Below are positions 43,104-52,800 of a stretch of 64,000 nucleotides of DNA, piece after piece. How positions within the stretch are numbered: the stretch's first letter is position 1; every line of letters begins with the position of its first letter. The notes beneath the pieces were generated by a model. That model saw nothing but the letters and a program-made list of their open reading frames with translations. It had not been told where the DNA came from and ran no database searches. Position numbers and translations under genes: made by a program. The stretch comes from DASXUX01 sp036504595 (GTDB lineage: Bacteria; Planctomycetota; SZUA-567; H5-PLA8). The stretch lies in assembly GCA_036504595.1 (NCBI GenBank), contig DASXUX010000001.1, positions 62,001 through 126,000 on the forward strand, given 5' to 3'.

Positions 43104-43914
43104 AAAAGTCGCGGTTTCACAGCCGTCCAACACGCTGCCGGGAAATGCGGGCGAAGCTACAAGCAGCACACGTGCTATTTCCGACTTCTTGCGTGGCAAG
43201 TCGCCCGCCACGGTGCGGGCATACTGCGACGATGTTGAACTGTTCAGGTGCTTCATGCTGGCGCGAACCGCTGAATCGGCAGTGGAAGGGTTCCGATGTT
43301 TGAGCGTAAATCGCGCTGCTTTGAAGGCTGTCGAGTTTCGGGGTTGGCTTGCGCGTCGCGGCTTTTCGCGAGCCAAGATCAATCGTGCTCTCTCGGTGTT
43401 GCGCGGCGTCGGCGGCTGCATCGTTGCTAACTGCCGAAACGCAAGGCTGGACGCTTGCCACAGCAGCGCCCGGCAACGCTTCCTTTCCATCGGAACACGG
43501 GATGAAGAACACAGTCGCACTCGCGCACGCGACCGCGCTGTGCTCGCATTGATCGACGCGGGTTTAAGCCGCGCTGAAATCGCACGCCTTCGGCTCGCCG
43601 ACTTCGACGCACAGCTTGGCGGCATTCTCCGGGCAGGGAAATGGACGAAGCTACAAGCGGAGGCCGTGGCGTTGCTGTGCGAGTGGGTCGCGGTGCGCGG
43701 CAGTTCTGCTCCCGAAGCCGCGCTTTTCAGTTCATCGAATCGCCCGGAGTGTGGCCTCACCCGGAGCGGTGTTGGGCAGCGCGTGCGCACGATTGCCGAT
43801 GCTGCAACGTCCGAAAATGACAGCCACGCACAAGATTCTTCATTCGTGGAAGTCGCAAGTCAGGTGTTAGTAACCCACCCCTTGAGTACGGGAACGGCTG
43901 AAAAAATCGCCTAG
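43069..43914 (+). CDS. Tyrosine recombinase-like protein lacking catalytic boxes
   Basis: A core-binding domain (SPATVRAYCDDVELFRCFML) and the first part of a catalytic domain (DRAVLALIDAGLSRAEIARLRLADFD) are recognisable, but box I reads GLSR where GLR is expected. The HxLR box, GH motif and nucleophile Tyr are absent from the C-terminal 60 residues. ATG 43069 has an AGAAAGGA site. Either it is a decayed XerC-like recombinase or a DNA-binding remnant kept for regulation. Confidence 0.6.
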   Translation: MTSIEPLTTSPEKVAVSQPSNTLPGNAGEATSSTRAISDFLRGKSPATVRAYCDDVELFRCFMLARTAESAVEGFRCLSVNRAALKAVEFRGWLARRGFSRAKINRALSVLRGVGGCIVANCRNARLDACHSSARQRFLSIGTRDEEHSRTRARDRAVLALIDAGLSRAEIARLRLADFDAQLGGILRAGKWTKLQAEAVALLCEWVAVRGSSAPEAALFSSSNRPECGLTRSGVGQRVRTIADAATSENDSHAQDSSFVEVASQVLVTHPLSTGTAEKIA

Positions 43915-43927
43915 AAAGGTGGAAAGC

Positions 43928-44611
43928 GTGCAGGTCGCAATCGCGTACATTCGTGTGAGCACCAATGAACAAGCCAGCAGCGGGGTCTCGCTCCCGGCAC
44001 AGCGGGCGAAGATTGCTGCATGGGCGAAAACGAACGGGATGCCGCTCGCAAGCGTTCACGTCGATGCCGGGCTGTCCGGTGCAAAAGCTGAGAACCGACC
44101 CGCACTACAAGCGGCTATCGCAGCGGCATGTAAACAGAAGGCGGCACTCGTCGTGTATTCGCTTTCGCGGCTTGCGCGTTCCACGCGGGATGCGATTGCG
44201 ATTTCGGACAAGCTGGAAAAGGCTGGTGCCGACTTGGTGTCGCTGACTGAAAAGATTGACACCACGTCCGCTGCCGGGCGGCTCTTTTTCTCAGTGATAG
44301 CCGCGTTTGCACAGTTTGAGCGCGATGTCATTTCAGAGCGCACTCGCTTTGGAATGGAGCACTTACGGGCACAAGGAATGCGCGTCTCGCGGCACGTGCC
44401 GTTCGGGTTTGATCTGGCGGGGGACTTCGCGACACTGCTACCAAACGCTCACGAACAGCACGTGATTCGCCAGATGAAGAAATGGCGCGGGAACGGGCTG
44501 TCCCTTCGGGCGATTGCCGACCGGCTCCATAAGCGCGGGCACAAGCCCAAACGTGGCGCGACGTGGTTGCCCGGAACGATACGTGGGATTTTGAAACGAG
44601 CGGTCGCGTGA
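43928..44611 (+). CDS. Serine recombinase (resolvase/invertase type)
   Basis: IAYIRVSTNEQ contains the nucleophile Ser; LVVYSLSRLARSTRD and GRLFFSVIAAFAQFERDVISERTR complete the catalytic domain. A short HTH domain follows (LSLRAIADRLHKRG). At about 228 residues it is of the small resolvase/invertase size, not a large serine integrase. It may resolve dimers, invert DNA or act on cassettes in the element. GTG 43928 is preferred because AGGTGG lies five bases before it; GTG 43919 is possible. Confidence 0.88.
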   Translation: MQVAIAYIRVSTNEQASSGVSLPAQRAKIAAWAKTNGMPLASVHVDAGLSGAKAENRPALQAAIAAACKQKAALVVYSLSRLARSTRDAIAISDKLEKAGADLVSLTEKIDTTSAAGRLFFSVIAAFAQFERDVISERTRFGMEHLRAQGMRVSRHVPFGFDLAGDFATLLPNAHEQHVIRQMKKWRGNGLSLRAIADRLHKRGHKPKRGATWLPGTIRGILKRAVA

Positions 44612-44633
44612 GCGACGGAAGGGGGTTGGGGAA

Positions 44634-45050
44634 ATGTGGGTCTTCACGGCAAGGTACGGGTTTATCAGCGCGGTTGCCGCCAGAGACAAAGCGACCGGCA
44701 AGCTGAACGGCGAAATCATGCTGCGGGGGCGCGACCGCACTCATTTGGAGTCGCTGAAGGCGGCGTTCCCGGAACTGGCTGCATTCCCGGTCATTGAAAC
44801 GCCCGACGCAGACTACGCCGTGCGCGTGATCGTCCCGGAGAAGACTTGGGTCCGCGTGGCAACGAAGCTGGCGCGGGAAGTCGCCGGTTACACCAATTTC
44901 AAGTCTGAAACGCTCCGCTTGCAGGGACCGTGCCTTTACGAGCGGCTTCTGCATTCGGTGTGGGGTGTGATGCGTCGGCTGCAAACTGAAGGCAAGCAGC
45001 GGGCTGGTGAGGGGGACACGTTCTGGCGGGACAGTGAAGATGAAGCGTGA
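44634..45050 (+). CDS. Conserved hypothetical protein, 138 aa
   Basis: MWVFTARYGFISAVAARD, then LRGRDRTHLESLKAAFP, ETPDADYAVRVIV and YTNFKSE, is a pattern known from a common family of small hypothetical proteins in bacteria and phages, often found on mobile DNA. Function unknown. It overlaps the next start by 11 bases. Confidence 0.75.
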   Translation: MWVFTARYGFISAVAARDKATGKLNGEIMLRGRDRTHLESLKAAFPELAAFPVIETPDADYAVRVIVPEKTWVRVATKLAREVAGYTNFKSETLRLQGPCLYERLLHSVWGVMRRLQTEGKQRAGEGDTFWRDSEDEA

Positions 45051-45273
45051 CGCCGTACTCGTGGACGAAGAGACCGGCGCGACGGTGCTCATTTCTGAAG
45101 GTTCAGGAACCGTGACCGTCAGCATCGTCGATTTTAGAGACCTTGGCGTCGCCATAAGCGTGACGCTCCGCAAGGGGACAGCCGTCGAAAACTTTCGTGG
45201 CGTCCTGTCGAGCCTATCGGAAGCGCAGAACACCTACGTCGATCTTCTGGACCGTTGGCTTGCCCGCCGTTAA
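45040..45273 (+). CDS. Hypothetical protein, 77 aa
   Basis: ATG 45040 lies within the end of the preceding gene. The small beta-rich protein (AVLVDEETGATVLISEGSGTVTVSIVDF) is unknown to me. Its TAA stop is part of palindrome copy 8. Confidence 0.55.
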   Translation: MKRDAVLVDEETGATVLISEGSGTVTVSIVDFRDLGVAISVTLRKGTAVENFRGVLSSLSEAQNTYVDLLDRWLARR

Positions 45274-45285
45274 CACAATGTCACA
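45269..45285. promoter_or_regulatory. 17-bp dispersed palindrome, copy 8
   Basis: GTTAACACAATGTCACA includes the stop codon of the preceding gene and begins the 200-base gap upstream of hsdR. A TATAAT-like box lies at 45420. Confidence 0.65.
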
Positions 45286-45469
45286 AAACCCGCTCTCACA
45301 TGACGCGCCAGATTCGTCAGATTTCCCGCATAGCACGGGAAACGCGCCCTGGCGCGGTCCCAACTGCTCCGCTTGCTTGAATTCGCTGTTCTGAACGTGC
45401 CCCAAGTACGTGCCGCGTTATAATTCCTTTCACGTTTCCATCGTCTATTGCATGGCGGGGGCCGGATAA

Positions 45470-48136
45470 ATGCCCATTGAGTCTGAAGCAGAGACACGCA
45501 AACGCCGCGTGGATACCCGCCTGAAGGCGCTTGGCTGGACCGTGGCTCCATTCGCGCCCAACCGGACCTATGCCCGACACGCCGTGGAAGAGTACCCGAC
45601 ACAGAACGGACCCGCCGACTACGCGCTGGTGGTCAACGGACGTGTGCTGGGAATCATTGAGGCGAAGCGTCTAACCCTTGGACCGCAAAACGTGCTCACG
45701 CAAGCGGAGCGGTACTCGCGTGGCTTCTCCGATTCGTCCCTGAATTTCAGCGGTCTCCGGGTGCCGTTCCTGTACTCGACTAACGGCGAAGTCCTCTGGT
45801 TTCGGGATGCCCGCGATGACCGGAACCTTTCGCGGCGCATTTCCACCTTCCACACACCGGACGCGCTGGACGAAATGATGCAGCGGGATTTCCAATCCGC
45901 GTGCGCACGGCTCGCAACGCCGAACAACCACCCGCGCTTGCGCAACTATCAGATAGCCGCCAACACCGCCATTGAACAGGCAGTCGCTGCTCGTAAGCGC
46001 CAGATGCTCGTTGCTATGGCGACGGGCTGTGGCAAGACTTTCCTGACCGTAAATGAAGTCTACAGATTGATGAAATCCGGCGTTGCGCGGCGCGTTCTGT
46101 TTTTGGTAGACCGCAAGGCGCTCGCGGCACAGGCCGTCCGGTCCTTCGCGTCATTTGAGCCAGAGCCGGGACTGAAGTTCGACAAGGTGTACGAAGTCTA
46201 CAGCCAGCGGCTCGCGCAAGACGACGAAGACGAAGAGCGATTTGACCCGAAGGTGCTCCCGGCAGCGTATCTGCAACGTCCCAACATCGGTCTGGCTTTC
46301 GTATATGTCTGCACGATTCAGCGCATGGCAATCAACCTGTTCGGACGCAACGCTGTCACCGTGCCCGGCGAAGAAACGCTGGACGACGATGACGTGCAAC
46401 TGGACATTCCCATTCACGCCTTTGACGCCATAATCGCTGACGAATGTCATCGTGGATACACGAGCGCCGAATTGTCTGTGTGGCGCAACACCCTTGACCA
46501 CTTCGATGCAATCAAAATTGGGCTGACAGCTACGCCGGCCGCCCACACGAAGGCGTATTTCAACGACGTGGTTTTCCGGTACACGTATGAGCAAGCCGTT
46601 CGCGACGGTCATCTGGTGGACTTCGATGCCGTGTCCATCCGGTCGGACGTGAAGGTGAACGGCGTTTTCCTTCTTGAAGGCGAGACGGTCGGCGTTGTGA
46701 ACGCGGACACCGGCGCGGAGCAACTTGATCTTCTGGAAGACAAGCGCCACTTCGAGCCGCCCGAAATCGAAGAGAAGGTCACGTCGCCCGACAGCAACAA
46801 GCTGATTGTGGAAGAAATCAAGAAGTACGCGCTGGAACACGAAGCACGCTACGGGCGCTTCCCAAAGACGCTTATCTTCGCCGCGAACGATCTACCGCAC
46901 ATTTCGCACGCTGACCAACTGGTGAAGACCTGCCGCGAAGTATTTGGGCGCGGTGAGTCCTTCGTGCAGAAAATCACCGGGCGCGTGGACGAGCCGCTGA
47001 AGCGAATACGTGAGTTCCGCAACCGCCCCGCGCCCGGCATCGTAGTGACCGTGGACATGCTTTCGACGGGCGTGGACATTCCCGACCTTGAATTCATCGT
47101 CTTCTTGCGACAGGTGAAGTCGCGCATCTTGTGGGAACAGATGCTGGGGCGCGGCACGCGCAAGGGCGAGAAGTTCCGGGACAAAAGTCACTTCACTGTT
47201 TTCGACTGCTTCGACGGCACCTTGCTGGCGTACTTCAAGAACGCTTCAGCGATGAACACGGAGCCGCCTGATAAGCCGTCGCGCACAATAGTCCAGATTA
47301 TCGACGACGTGTGGCAAAACCGGGACCGTGACTACAACGTGCGGCTATTGGTCAAACGGCTGCAACGCATCGACAAGGAAATGTCGGGCAAGGCGCGGGA
47401 ACTGTTCGCCGCGCACGTTCCGGGCGGCGACCTTGCCAGATACGCCCGTGAACTTCCCGGCAGACTCGCGGACGATTTCACCGGGACAATGGCGTTGCTC
47501 CGAAATCCGGCGTTTCAGGAATTGCTTCAGAATTATCCGCGCCCACCGCGCACGTTCACGGTCGCTTACGAGACCGAAGATGCCGTCACGTCCGAAGTTC
47601 TGATTCGCGACGGCGCGGGCAACGAGTACAAACCGGAAGATTATCTGGAAGCGTTCGCCACGTTCGTAAAAGAAAATCCGGCACACGTTGAAGCCATTCG
47701 CATTTTGCTTGGTCGTCCGCAAGAGTGGAACACCCAAGCCCTGACGGAACTACGGCGTAAGCTCGCCGCGACACAGGAACGGTTCACCGAAGACAACTTG
47801 CGCCGGGCGCACGCGATTCAATACCACAAGGCGCTCGTGGACATCATTTCAATGGTGAAGCACGCAGCGAAAGAGCAAGAGCCTCTCCTGACGGCGGCGG
47901 AGCGCGTTGACCGCGCCTTCGCCCGGTTGTTGGCGGGGCGGCACCCCGACGAGCAGCAGCAGAAGTGGCTTGAACGTATTCGCGCACACCTTGTAGAAAA
48001 TCTGTCGATTGAGCGGGACGATTTCGACGACGTGCCGATCTTTGCTCGCGAAGGCGGGTGGGCACAGGCAGACAAAGCGTTCAAAGGCAAGCTGGAAAAT
48101 CTCGTGCGGGAACTGAATCGGGAGATTGCAGCATGA
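45470..48136 (+). CDS. hsdR: Type I restriction enzyme R subunit (EcoEI-like)
   Basis: An N-terminal nuclease domain shows DYALVVNGRVLGIIEAKR (D..ExK, about residues 49-66). The SF2 motor follows: Walker A MATGCGKTF (about 182-190), DECH (about 324), GLTATPA and WEQMLGRGTR. The C-terminal region fits the EcoEI R type. It cuts unmethylated DNA after translocation in complex with HsdM and HsdS encoded 1 kb downstream. Its stop overlaps the ATG of a membrane protein gene, an unusual interruption of the hsd operon. Confidence 0.95.
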   Translation: MPIESEAETRKRRVDTRLKALGWTVAPFAPNRTYARHAVEEYPTQNGPADYALVVNGRVLGIIEAKRLTLGPQNVLTQAERYSRGFSDSSLNFSGLRVPFLYSTNGEVLWFRDARDDRNLSRRISTFHTPDALDEMMQRDFQSACARLATPNNHPRLRNYQIAANTAIEQAVAARKRQMLVAMATGCGKTFLTVNEVYRLMKSGVARRVLFLVDRKALAAQAVRSFASFEPEPGLKFDKVYEVYSQRLAQDDEDEERFDPKVLPAAYLQRPNIGLAFVYVCTIQRMAINLFGRNAVTVPGEETLDDDDVQLDIPIHAFDAIIADECHRGYTSAELSVWRNTLDHFDAIKIGLTATPAAHTKAYFNDVVFRYTYEQAVRDGHLVDFDAVSIRSDVKVNGVFLLEGETVGVVNADTGAEQLDLLEDKRHFEPPEIEEKVTSPDSNKLIVEEIKKYALEHEARYGRFPKTLIFAANDLPHISHADQLVKTCREVFGRGESFVQKITGRVDEPLKRIREFRNRPAPGIVVTVDMLSTGVDIPDLEFIVFLRQVKSRILWEQMLGRGTRKGEKFRDKSHFTVFDCFDGTLLAYFKNASAMNTEPPDKPSRTIVQIIDDVWQNRDRDYNVRLLVKRLQRIDKEMSGKARELFAAHVPGGDLARYARELPGRLADDFTGTMALLRNPAFQELLQNYPRPPRTFTVAYETEDAVTSEVLIRDGAGNEYKPEDYLEAFATFVKENPAHVEAIRILLGRPQEWNTQALTELRRKLAATQERFTEDNLRRAHAIQYHKALVDIISMVKHAAKEQEPLLTAAERVDRAFARLLAGRHPDEQQQKWLERIRAHLVENLSIERDDFDDVPIFAREGGWAQADKAFKGKLENLVRELNREIAA

Positions 48137-48879
48137 CAACTATGCGCGAAGCCCATGTACTGGCAGCAGACGAGAGTCCTTTTGCTTGTCGGATAGCCGC
48201 GTTTAATGCTCTTGGGTTCTGTGTCACAGTGGCCGGTGTCACGTTCCTTGATGCTCGTTTGACGCATCTGGTACAGTATGCGGGACCACGTGTGTATCCA
48301 TACGGCTACTACCCTTGCTTGGTGGCGCTCGTGGTCTTTGCAGCAGTCTTCTTCCTTATCGGCTCAATTCGGCGTAAGGGAATGGTCTGGTTATTCGCGC
48401 CCGCGTTTTCGGTGCTTGTGGTCACGGCTGCGGTTCAGCCATTCTTCAATCCATCGGCCCCCCACATGGCGATGATAGGCTGGATGTTCCTTTATGCAGT
48501 TGCGACGTTTCTGAGCCAATGGATTCATTCTCGTGTCACGGACCCGCAGTTTCTGACGGATAACGGCATGGATAAAAATGCGAAACTCGACTGGATCAAG
48601 GAGTCCGTCGTTCTATGGCGCACGTTGCTTACAGGGTTCATCTTGTCCTACGTTGGGCTTGTAATCACATGGTTGTCTATTGACGAGAAGATGTCGGAAA
48701 TAATGACGAATGACAAAGCAGACTTGGAGTTACTCAGGCGCGGGAATGCTACTGCACTAGCGATGTACAGCTTGTTCGTAATTGCTGGGCCGATAAACGA
48801 ATTGTACCGGAAGACACAACAAGCGATGAATTTGTTTGGCTGCATCAAGAATGAGCGGCTTGCAGAACCCGTGAAGTAG
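48133..48879 (+). CDS. Six-helix membrane protein embedded in the hsd operon
   Basis: The 248-residue protein has membrane segments near 21-41, 60-80, 83-105, 111-131, 160-183 and 206-224. Its ATG overlaps the hsdR stop (ATGA), so it is translated with hsdR. I recognise no family. Known type I systems do not need a membrane subunit, so it may be a second-line abortive effector, an anchor or simply an inserted passenger. Confidence 0.8.
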   Translation: MTTMREAHVLAADESPFACRIAAFNALGFCVTVAGVTFLDARLTHLVQYAGPRVYPYGYYPCLVALVVFAAVFFLIGSIRRKGMVWLFAPAFSVLVVTAAVQPFFNPSAPHMAMIGWMFLYAVATFLSQWIHSRVTDPQFLTDNGMDKNAKLDWIKESVVLWRTLLTGFILSYVGLVITWLSIDEKMSEIMTNDKADLELLRRGNATALAMYSLFVIAGPINELYRKTQQAMNLFGCIKNERLAEPVK

Positions 48880-48917
48880 CCAGCCAAGTGCAGTCGCGAA
48901 TGCAGCGGGATAATGCT

Positions 48918-49109
48918 ATGGACATGCCAGACATAAAACACACGGTTCGTGACGAAGAGAATCAGATCACGTATCATGTAATGGCCTACCGGCAAATGAG
49001 CCAGTCGGAAGTCTTGTTCGCGGTTCGTTATCATGCTTCAACATTGAAGCGGAAGCCGAAGCGGGGGACGACGTTCACGATCTTGACTGTCATCGGGGCA
49101 TGTGACTGA
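48918..49109 (+). CDS. Small hypothetical protein in the hsd operon
   Basis: The frame gives about 63 residues (HTVRDEENQITYHVMAYRQMSQSEVLFAVRYH) with a basic C-terminus. Several starts are possible (GTG 48888, ATG 48900, 48918, 48924) and none has a strong ribosome site. Coding is likely from its place in a compact operon. Confidence 0.5.
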   Translation: MDMPDIKHTVRDEENQITYHVMAYRQMSQSEVLFAVRYHASTLKRKPKRGTTFTILTVIGACD

Positions 49110-49148
49110 AGGGCACTTTTTTTTTCGGCGAAGGGATGGACGCTAACC

Positions 49149-50630
49149 ATGTCCGATGTTGTTCAAAAACTTTGGGGCTTCTGCCACACGCTTCGGCACG
49201 ACGGCGTGGACTATGGCGATTACATCGAGCAAATCACCTACCTGCTCTTCCTGAAAATGGCAGACGAGCGCGACGTTAAGCTGCCGAAGGGCTGTGACTG
49301 GCGCTCGCTCCGGGACAGAAGCGGCACGGACCTGACAGACGGGTACGTGGACGTGCTCCGCACGCTTGGCAAGTCCGAAGGCATACTTGGCGACATCTAC
49401 GCCGGTGCTCAATCGCGCTTCAACAATCCGGTGAACCTGAAGCAACTCATTAACACGATTGACGAAACGGAGTGGACCGCCCTGGGCGTGGACGTGAAAG
49501 CCGCCGCTTACGAAGGGCTGCTCGAAAAAGCCGCCAGCGAAGGCAAAAAAGGCGCGGGGCAATATTTCACGCCGCGTGTGCTGATTCAGTCCATTGTGCG
49601 CTGCATGAAGCCGGACCCGCGAGCGCACGGCGAATTCACCATTTGCGACCCCGCGTGCGGTACGGGCGGGTTCCTTGTTGCCGCGTATGAATGGCTCATG
49701 GATCAAACGAAGGGCGGTGCGCTGGACCGTGAGATTGCGCGGCGCGTCAAGCGAGCCACGTACTTCGGGACTGACCTGGTGCAGCGGCCCCGGCGCTTGG
49801 CGTTGATGAATTTGTATCTGCATGGCCTTGAGCCGGGCATCACGCTGGGCGATGCCATTTACGAGCCGCCTGGCAGCACCCGCTACGACTGCATCCTAAC
49901 GAACCCGCCGTTCGGAACTAAAGGCGCGAATCAGGCTCCCGACCGGGACGATTTCGTCGTTTCCACGAGCAACAAGCAGTTGAACTTCATCATGCACATT
50001 CTGACCGTGCTAAAGCCGGGCGGTCGCGCCGCCGTTGTGCTCCCGGATAATTGTCTATTCGCCGACCAAGCCGGGGAAGTGTTCAAGATCGTGACAGAAG
50101 ACTGCAACCTGCATTCGGTGCTGCGCTTGCCGCGTGGCACGTTCACACCGTACAGCCAAGGCGTGAAGGCGAACGTGGTTTTCTTCACCAAGGGTGCGCC
50201 CACAGAGAACGTCTGGATCTACGATGCCAGAACGAACGTGCCCGGCATCACGAAGAAAGACAGGCCGCTCACGCTGGAACACTTCGCCGACTTCGTGAAA
50301 TGCTACGGTGCCGACCCGAACGGACAAAGCAAGCGCACCGCGACGACGCCCGAAACACAGTCCAAAGGCGACACCGTGTCGGGCGACCGCTGGCGGAAGT
50401 TTCATATCAGCGAAGTTAAAGAGCGGGACTTCAAGCTGGACGGGTTCAAATGGCTGAAAGAAGAGTCGCTTGAAGATGCCGATGATCTGCCGGAACCGGA
50501 AGAACTGGCGACCGATGCTATTTCCGAACTGGAATTCGCGGTTGGTGAACTCGAAGAAGTGCTGAAGCTGCTCGATACGGAAAATGGAAATGGGAATGGC
50601 AACGGCAAAGCCGTCAAGGTGAAGGCATGA
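49149..50630 (+). CDS. hsdM: Type I DNA methyltransferase M subunit
   Basis: The 493-residue protein has the helical HsdM N-domain (FCHTLRHDGVDYGDYIEQITYLLFLKMADE), GQYFTPRVLIQSIVRCM, SAM-binding DPACGTGGF (about residue 167) and catalytic NPPFG (about 251), typical of N6-adenine methylation. It ends in a low-complexity NGNGNGNGK tail. The stop overlaps hsdS by four bases. Confidence 0.95.
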   Translation: MSDVVQKLWGFCHTLRHDGVDYGDYIEQITYLLFLKMADERDVKLPKGCDWRSLRDRSGTDLTDGYVDVLRTLGKSEGILGDIYAGAQSRFNNPVNLKQLINTIDETEWTALGVDVKAAAYEGLLEKAASEGKKGAGQYFTPRVLIQSIVRCMKPDPRAHGEFTICDPACGTGGFLVAAYEWLMDQTKGGALDREIARRVKRATYFGTDLVQRPRRLALMNLYLHGLEPGITLGDAIYEPPGSTRYDCILTNPPFGTKGANQAPDRDDFVVSTSNKQLNFIMHILTVLKPGGRAAVVLPDNCLFADQAGEVFKIVTEDCNLHSVLRLPRGTFTPYSQGVKANVVFFTKGAPTENVWIYDARTNVPGITKKDRPLTLEHFADFVKCYGADPNGQSKRTATTPETQSKGDTVSGDRWRKFHISEVKERDFKLDGFKWLKEESLEDADDLPEPEELATDAISELEFAVGELEEVLKLLDTENGNGNGNGKAVKVKA

Positions 50631-52249
50631 AGTCCGCTACCGCAACAAGTGCCCAAGCTCGCACCGAACTGCCAGTGATTCAGACGCCGGAATCTGACCT
50701 GCCGGAAGGGTGGACCAATACCACCGTTGCGGATGTCATATCGGACATTCAGCCGGGCTTTGCTTCGGGGCAAAAAGATGTTGAGAATGGACTTTCTCAC
50801 CTGCGGATGAACAATATCGGTGAAGAGGGGAATCTGGTACTTGATCTAGTCCGCACGGTTCCACACAGTCTCGCTCGTCCACAGCATCAATTACTGCATG
50901 GCGATGTTCTCGTTTGCACAACCAACAGTGGCAAGCTGGTGGGGAAGTGCGCACTTTTTAATCTCGAAGGCGTATTCGCATTCAGCAATCACTTAACCCG
51001 TCTTCGTCCCAATGCACTTCTTGTGCTCCCCGACCTACTACGGTGGTCCCTTTGGTTGACGTGGCGCTTAGGAGTCTACGAAGAATCCTGCCGGAACTGG
51101 GTAAATCAGTCCAGCTTGCCGAAGGAAGCGTTGTTAGCAGCAACGGTTGCCCTGCCGCCGCTCGCCGAACAAGAGCGCATTCTTGCGCAGATTGTGCGCA
51201 CATTTCCCAAAGTGAATTCAGCCCGCGAGCGGCTGGCGAAGGTGCCTAAAATCCTAAAGCGGTTCCGGCAAGCCGTGCTGGCAGCGGCGTGTTCTGGTCG
51301 CCTCACCGCTGATTGGCGCGAGCAGCACCCGGACGTGGAACCGGCAAGCCAGCTACTCGCCCGCATCCTGAAAGAGCGTCGTGCCAACTGGGAAGCCCAT
51401 CAACTCGCGAAGTTCAAGTCGAGCGGCAAACTCCCCAAAGACGACAAGTGGAAATCGAAGTACGAAGAACCCGCCGCACCGGACACAAGCGACTTGCCTG
51501 AATTGCCGGAAACGTGGACGTGGGTGCCCCTTGGTTGGCTAGGCGAAGACCCACTCAATGCAGTCCAGACGGGGCCTTTTGGTGCCCAGTTGCATAACGA
51601 CGAGTTTGTGGCGAGTGGCGTACCTGTAATCGCGGTGGGCAATCTCACCGGAATGGGTTTCACAGATTCGGGGCTGTACTTCATAACGTCTGCAAAGGCA
51701 GGACAGCTTGCACGCTACGACGTAAACGCCGGTGATGTTTTGTTTGCCCGCTCTGGTGCGACACTTGGAAAAGTCTGTGCCGCGCCAGCGCACGTCAAAG
51801 ACTGGCGAATGACCGGACACATTTTGCGAGCAAGGCTGAAGCGGCACGCAGTGCTGCCGGAAGTTGCTGTGTACGCATTGCGTGGTGCGCCAGCGGTGCT
51901 CGACCAAGTGACGGGACGCATTAGGGGAATTACGCGACCGGGATACAACACTTCTCTTCTTGAAACGATTCTGCTGCCACTGCCGCCCCTTGCCGAACAG
52001 CACGAAATCGTTCGGCGCGTCGAAGCCATGTTCAAGCTGGCCGACCAAATCGAAAACCGCGTGGCGGCGGGGACGGCGCGAGCCGACAAGCTGACGCAAG
52101 CGATTTTGGCGAAAGCGTTCCGGGGCGAACTGGTGCCCACCGAAGCCGAACTCGCCCGCCGCGAAGGCCGCCACTACGAGCCGGCGTCCGTGCTGCTGGA
52201 ACGAATCAAAGTAGGACGAGATGCGCGTGTCGGTGCTGGCGGTGGGTAA
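50627..52249 (+). CDS. hsdS: Type I specificity subunit
   Basis: Two target-recognition domains are visible, starting LPEGWTNTTVADVI and LPETWTWVPLGWLG. Each is followed by a conserved helical spacer with LPPLAEQERI/LPPLAEQHEI, and the second ends with QAILAKAFRGELVPTE. The subunit sets the DNA sequence recognised by methylation and restriction. It is coupled to hsdM by an ATGA overlap. Confidence 0.95.
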   Translation: MKSATATSAQARTELPVIQTPESDLPEGWTNTTVADVISDIQPGFASGQKDVENGLSHLRMNNIGEEGNLVLDLVRTVPHSLARPQHQLLHGDVLVCTTNSGKLVGKCALFNLEGVFAFSNHLTRLRPNALLVLPDLLRWSLWLTWRLGVYEESCRNWVNQSSLPKEALLAATVALPPLAEQERILAQIVRTFPKVNSARERLAKVPKILKRFRQAVLAAACSGRLTADWREQHPDVEPASQLLARILKERRANWEAHQLAKFKSSGKLPKDDKWKSKYEEPAAPDTSDLPELPETWTWVPLGWLGEDPLNAVQTGPFGAQLHNDEFVASGVPVIAVGNLTGMGFTDSGLYFITSAKAGQLARYDVNAGDVLFARSGATLGKVCAAPAHVKDWRMTGHILRARLKRHAVLPEVAVYALRGAPAVLDQVTGRIRGITRPGYNTSLLETILLPLPPLAEQHEIVRRVEAMFKLADQIENRVAAGTARADKLTQAILAKAFRGELVPTEAELARREGRHYEPASVLLERIKVGRDARVGAGGG

Positions 52250-52288
52250 AGCGTAGCGGCGCGGAATCTCGCGGGGGGACTTAGCCAC

Positions 52289-52798
52289 ATGCCAAACCTA
52301 TTCGCAAGAACACTGCTGTTTCTGAGTTCGTATTTCCCTTTAACCGTGATCTTTGCGCTTCGTAATTATTCCGCGTGCTACACCGCCGCCATGTGCGTGT
52401 TGGCAGTTGGGTGTGTGAGTTTGCTTGTGCTGCTGGTTTACTTCAGAAAAGCAAAGTCTCTTCAGCCGGTTCAACTCACAGTGGCCGAAGTCCATTCAAA
52501 GAATGCTGAAGCCATGAGTTACCTTGTCACCTACGTGATACCTTTCGTTGAGTTGCCGGTTGACGATTGGAAGAAACTTACGTCCTTGCTGGTGTTCTTC
52601 CTTGTAATTGGTGTTATTTATATAAGCTCAAACATGATTCATATAAATCCCATGCTGAATTTCTTTGGGCTGAACATTTTTGAAGTGCGCAATCCACAGG
52701 GATACACATTCGCGCTCATTTGCCGTCGCAACCACCTTCAACTGAACGAAACTCTGAACGTTCGGCAACTTGGCCACGAGTTAATGTTTGAGGGATAA
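52289..52798 (+). CDS. kwaA: Kiwa anti-phage system membrane protein KwaA
   Basis: The 169-residue protein has four membrane segments (about 7-24, 31-52, 76-90, 97-116) and a soluble C-terminal tail, as in KwaA. It lies two bases before a clear kwaB gene, which is the stronger evidence. In Kiwa, KwaA senses phage attack at the membrane and acts with KwaB on phage DNA replication or transcription. Confidence 0.82.
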   Translation: MPNLFARTLLFLSSYFPLTVIFALRNYSACYTAAMCVLAVGCVSLLVLLVYFRKAKSLQPVQLTVAEVHSKNAEAMSYLVTYVIPFVELPVDDWKKLTSLLVFFLVIGVIYISSNMIHINPMLNFFGLNIFEVRNPQGYTFALICRRNHLQLNETLNVRQLGHELMFEG

Positions 52799-52800
52799 AA

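Noticed and set aside
42456..43790. 444-codon open frame antisense to three small genes
   Set aside because: The plus strand carries coupled genes with ribosome sites and recognisable domains; the antisense protein is low-complexity Ser/Arg/Ala.
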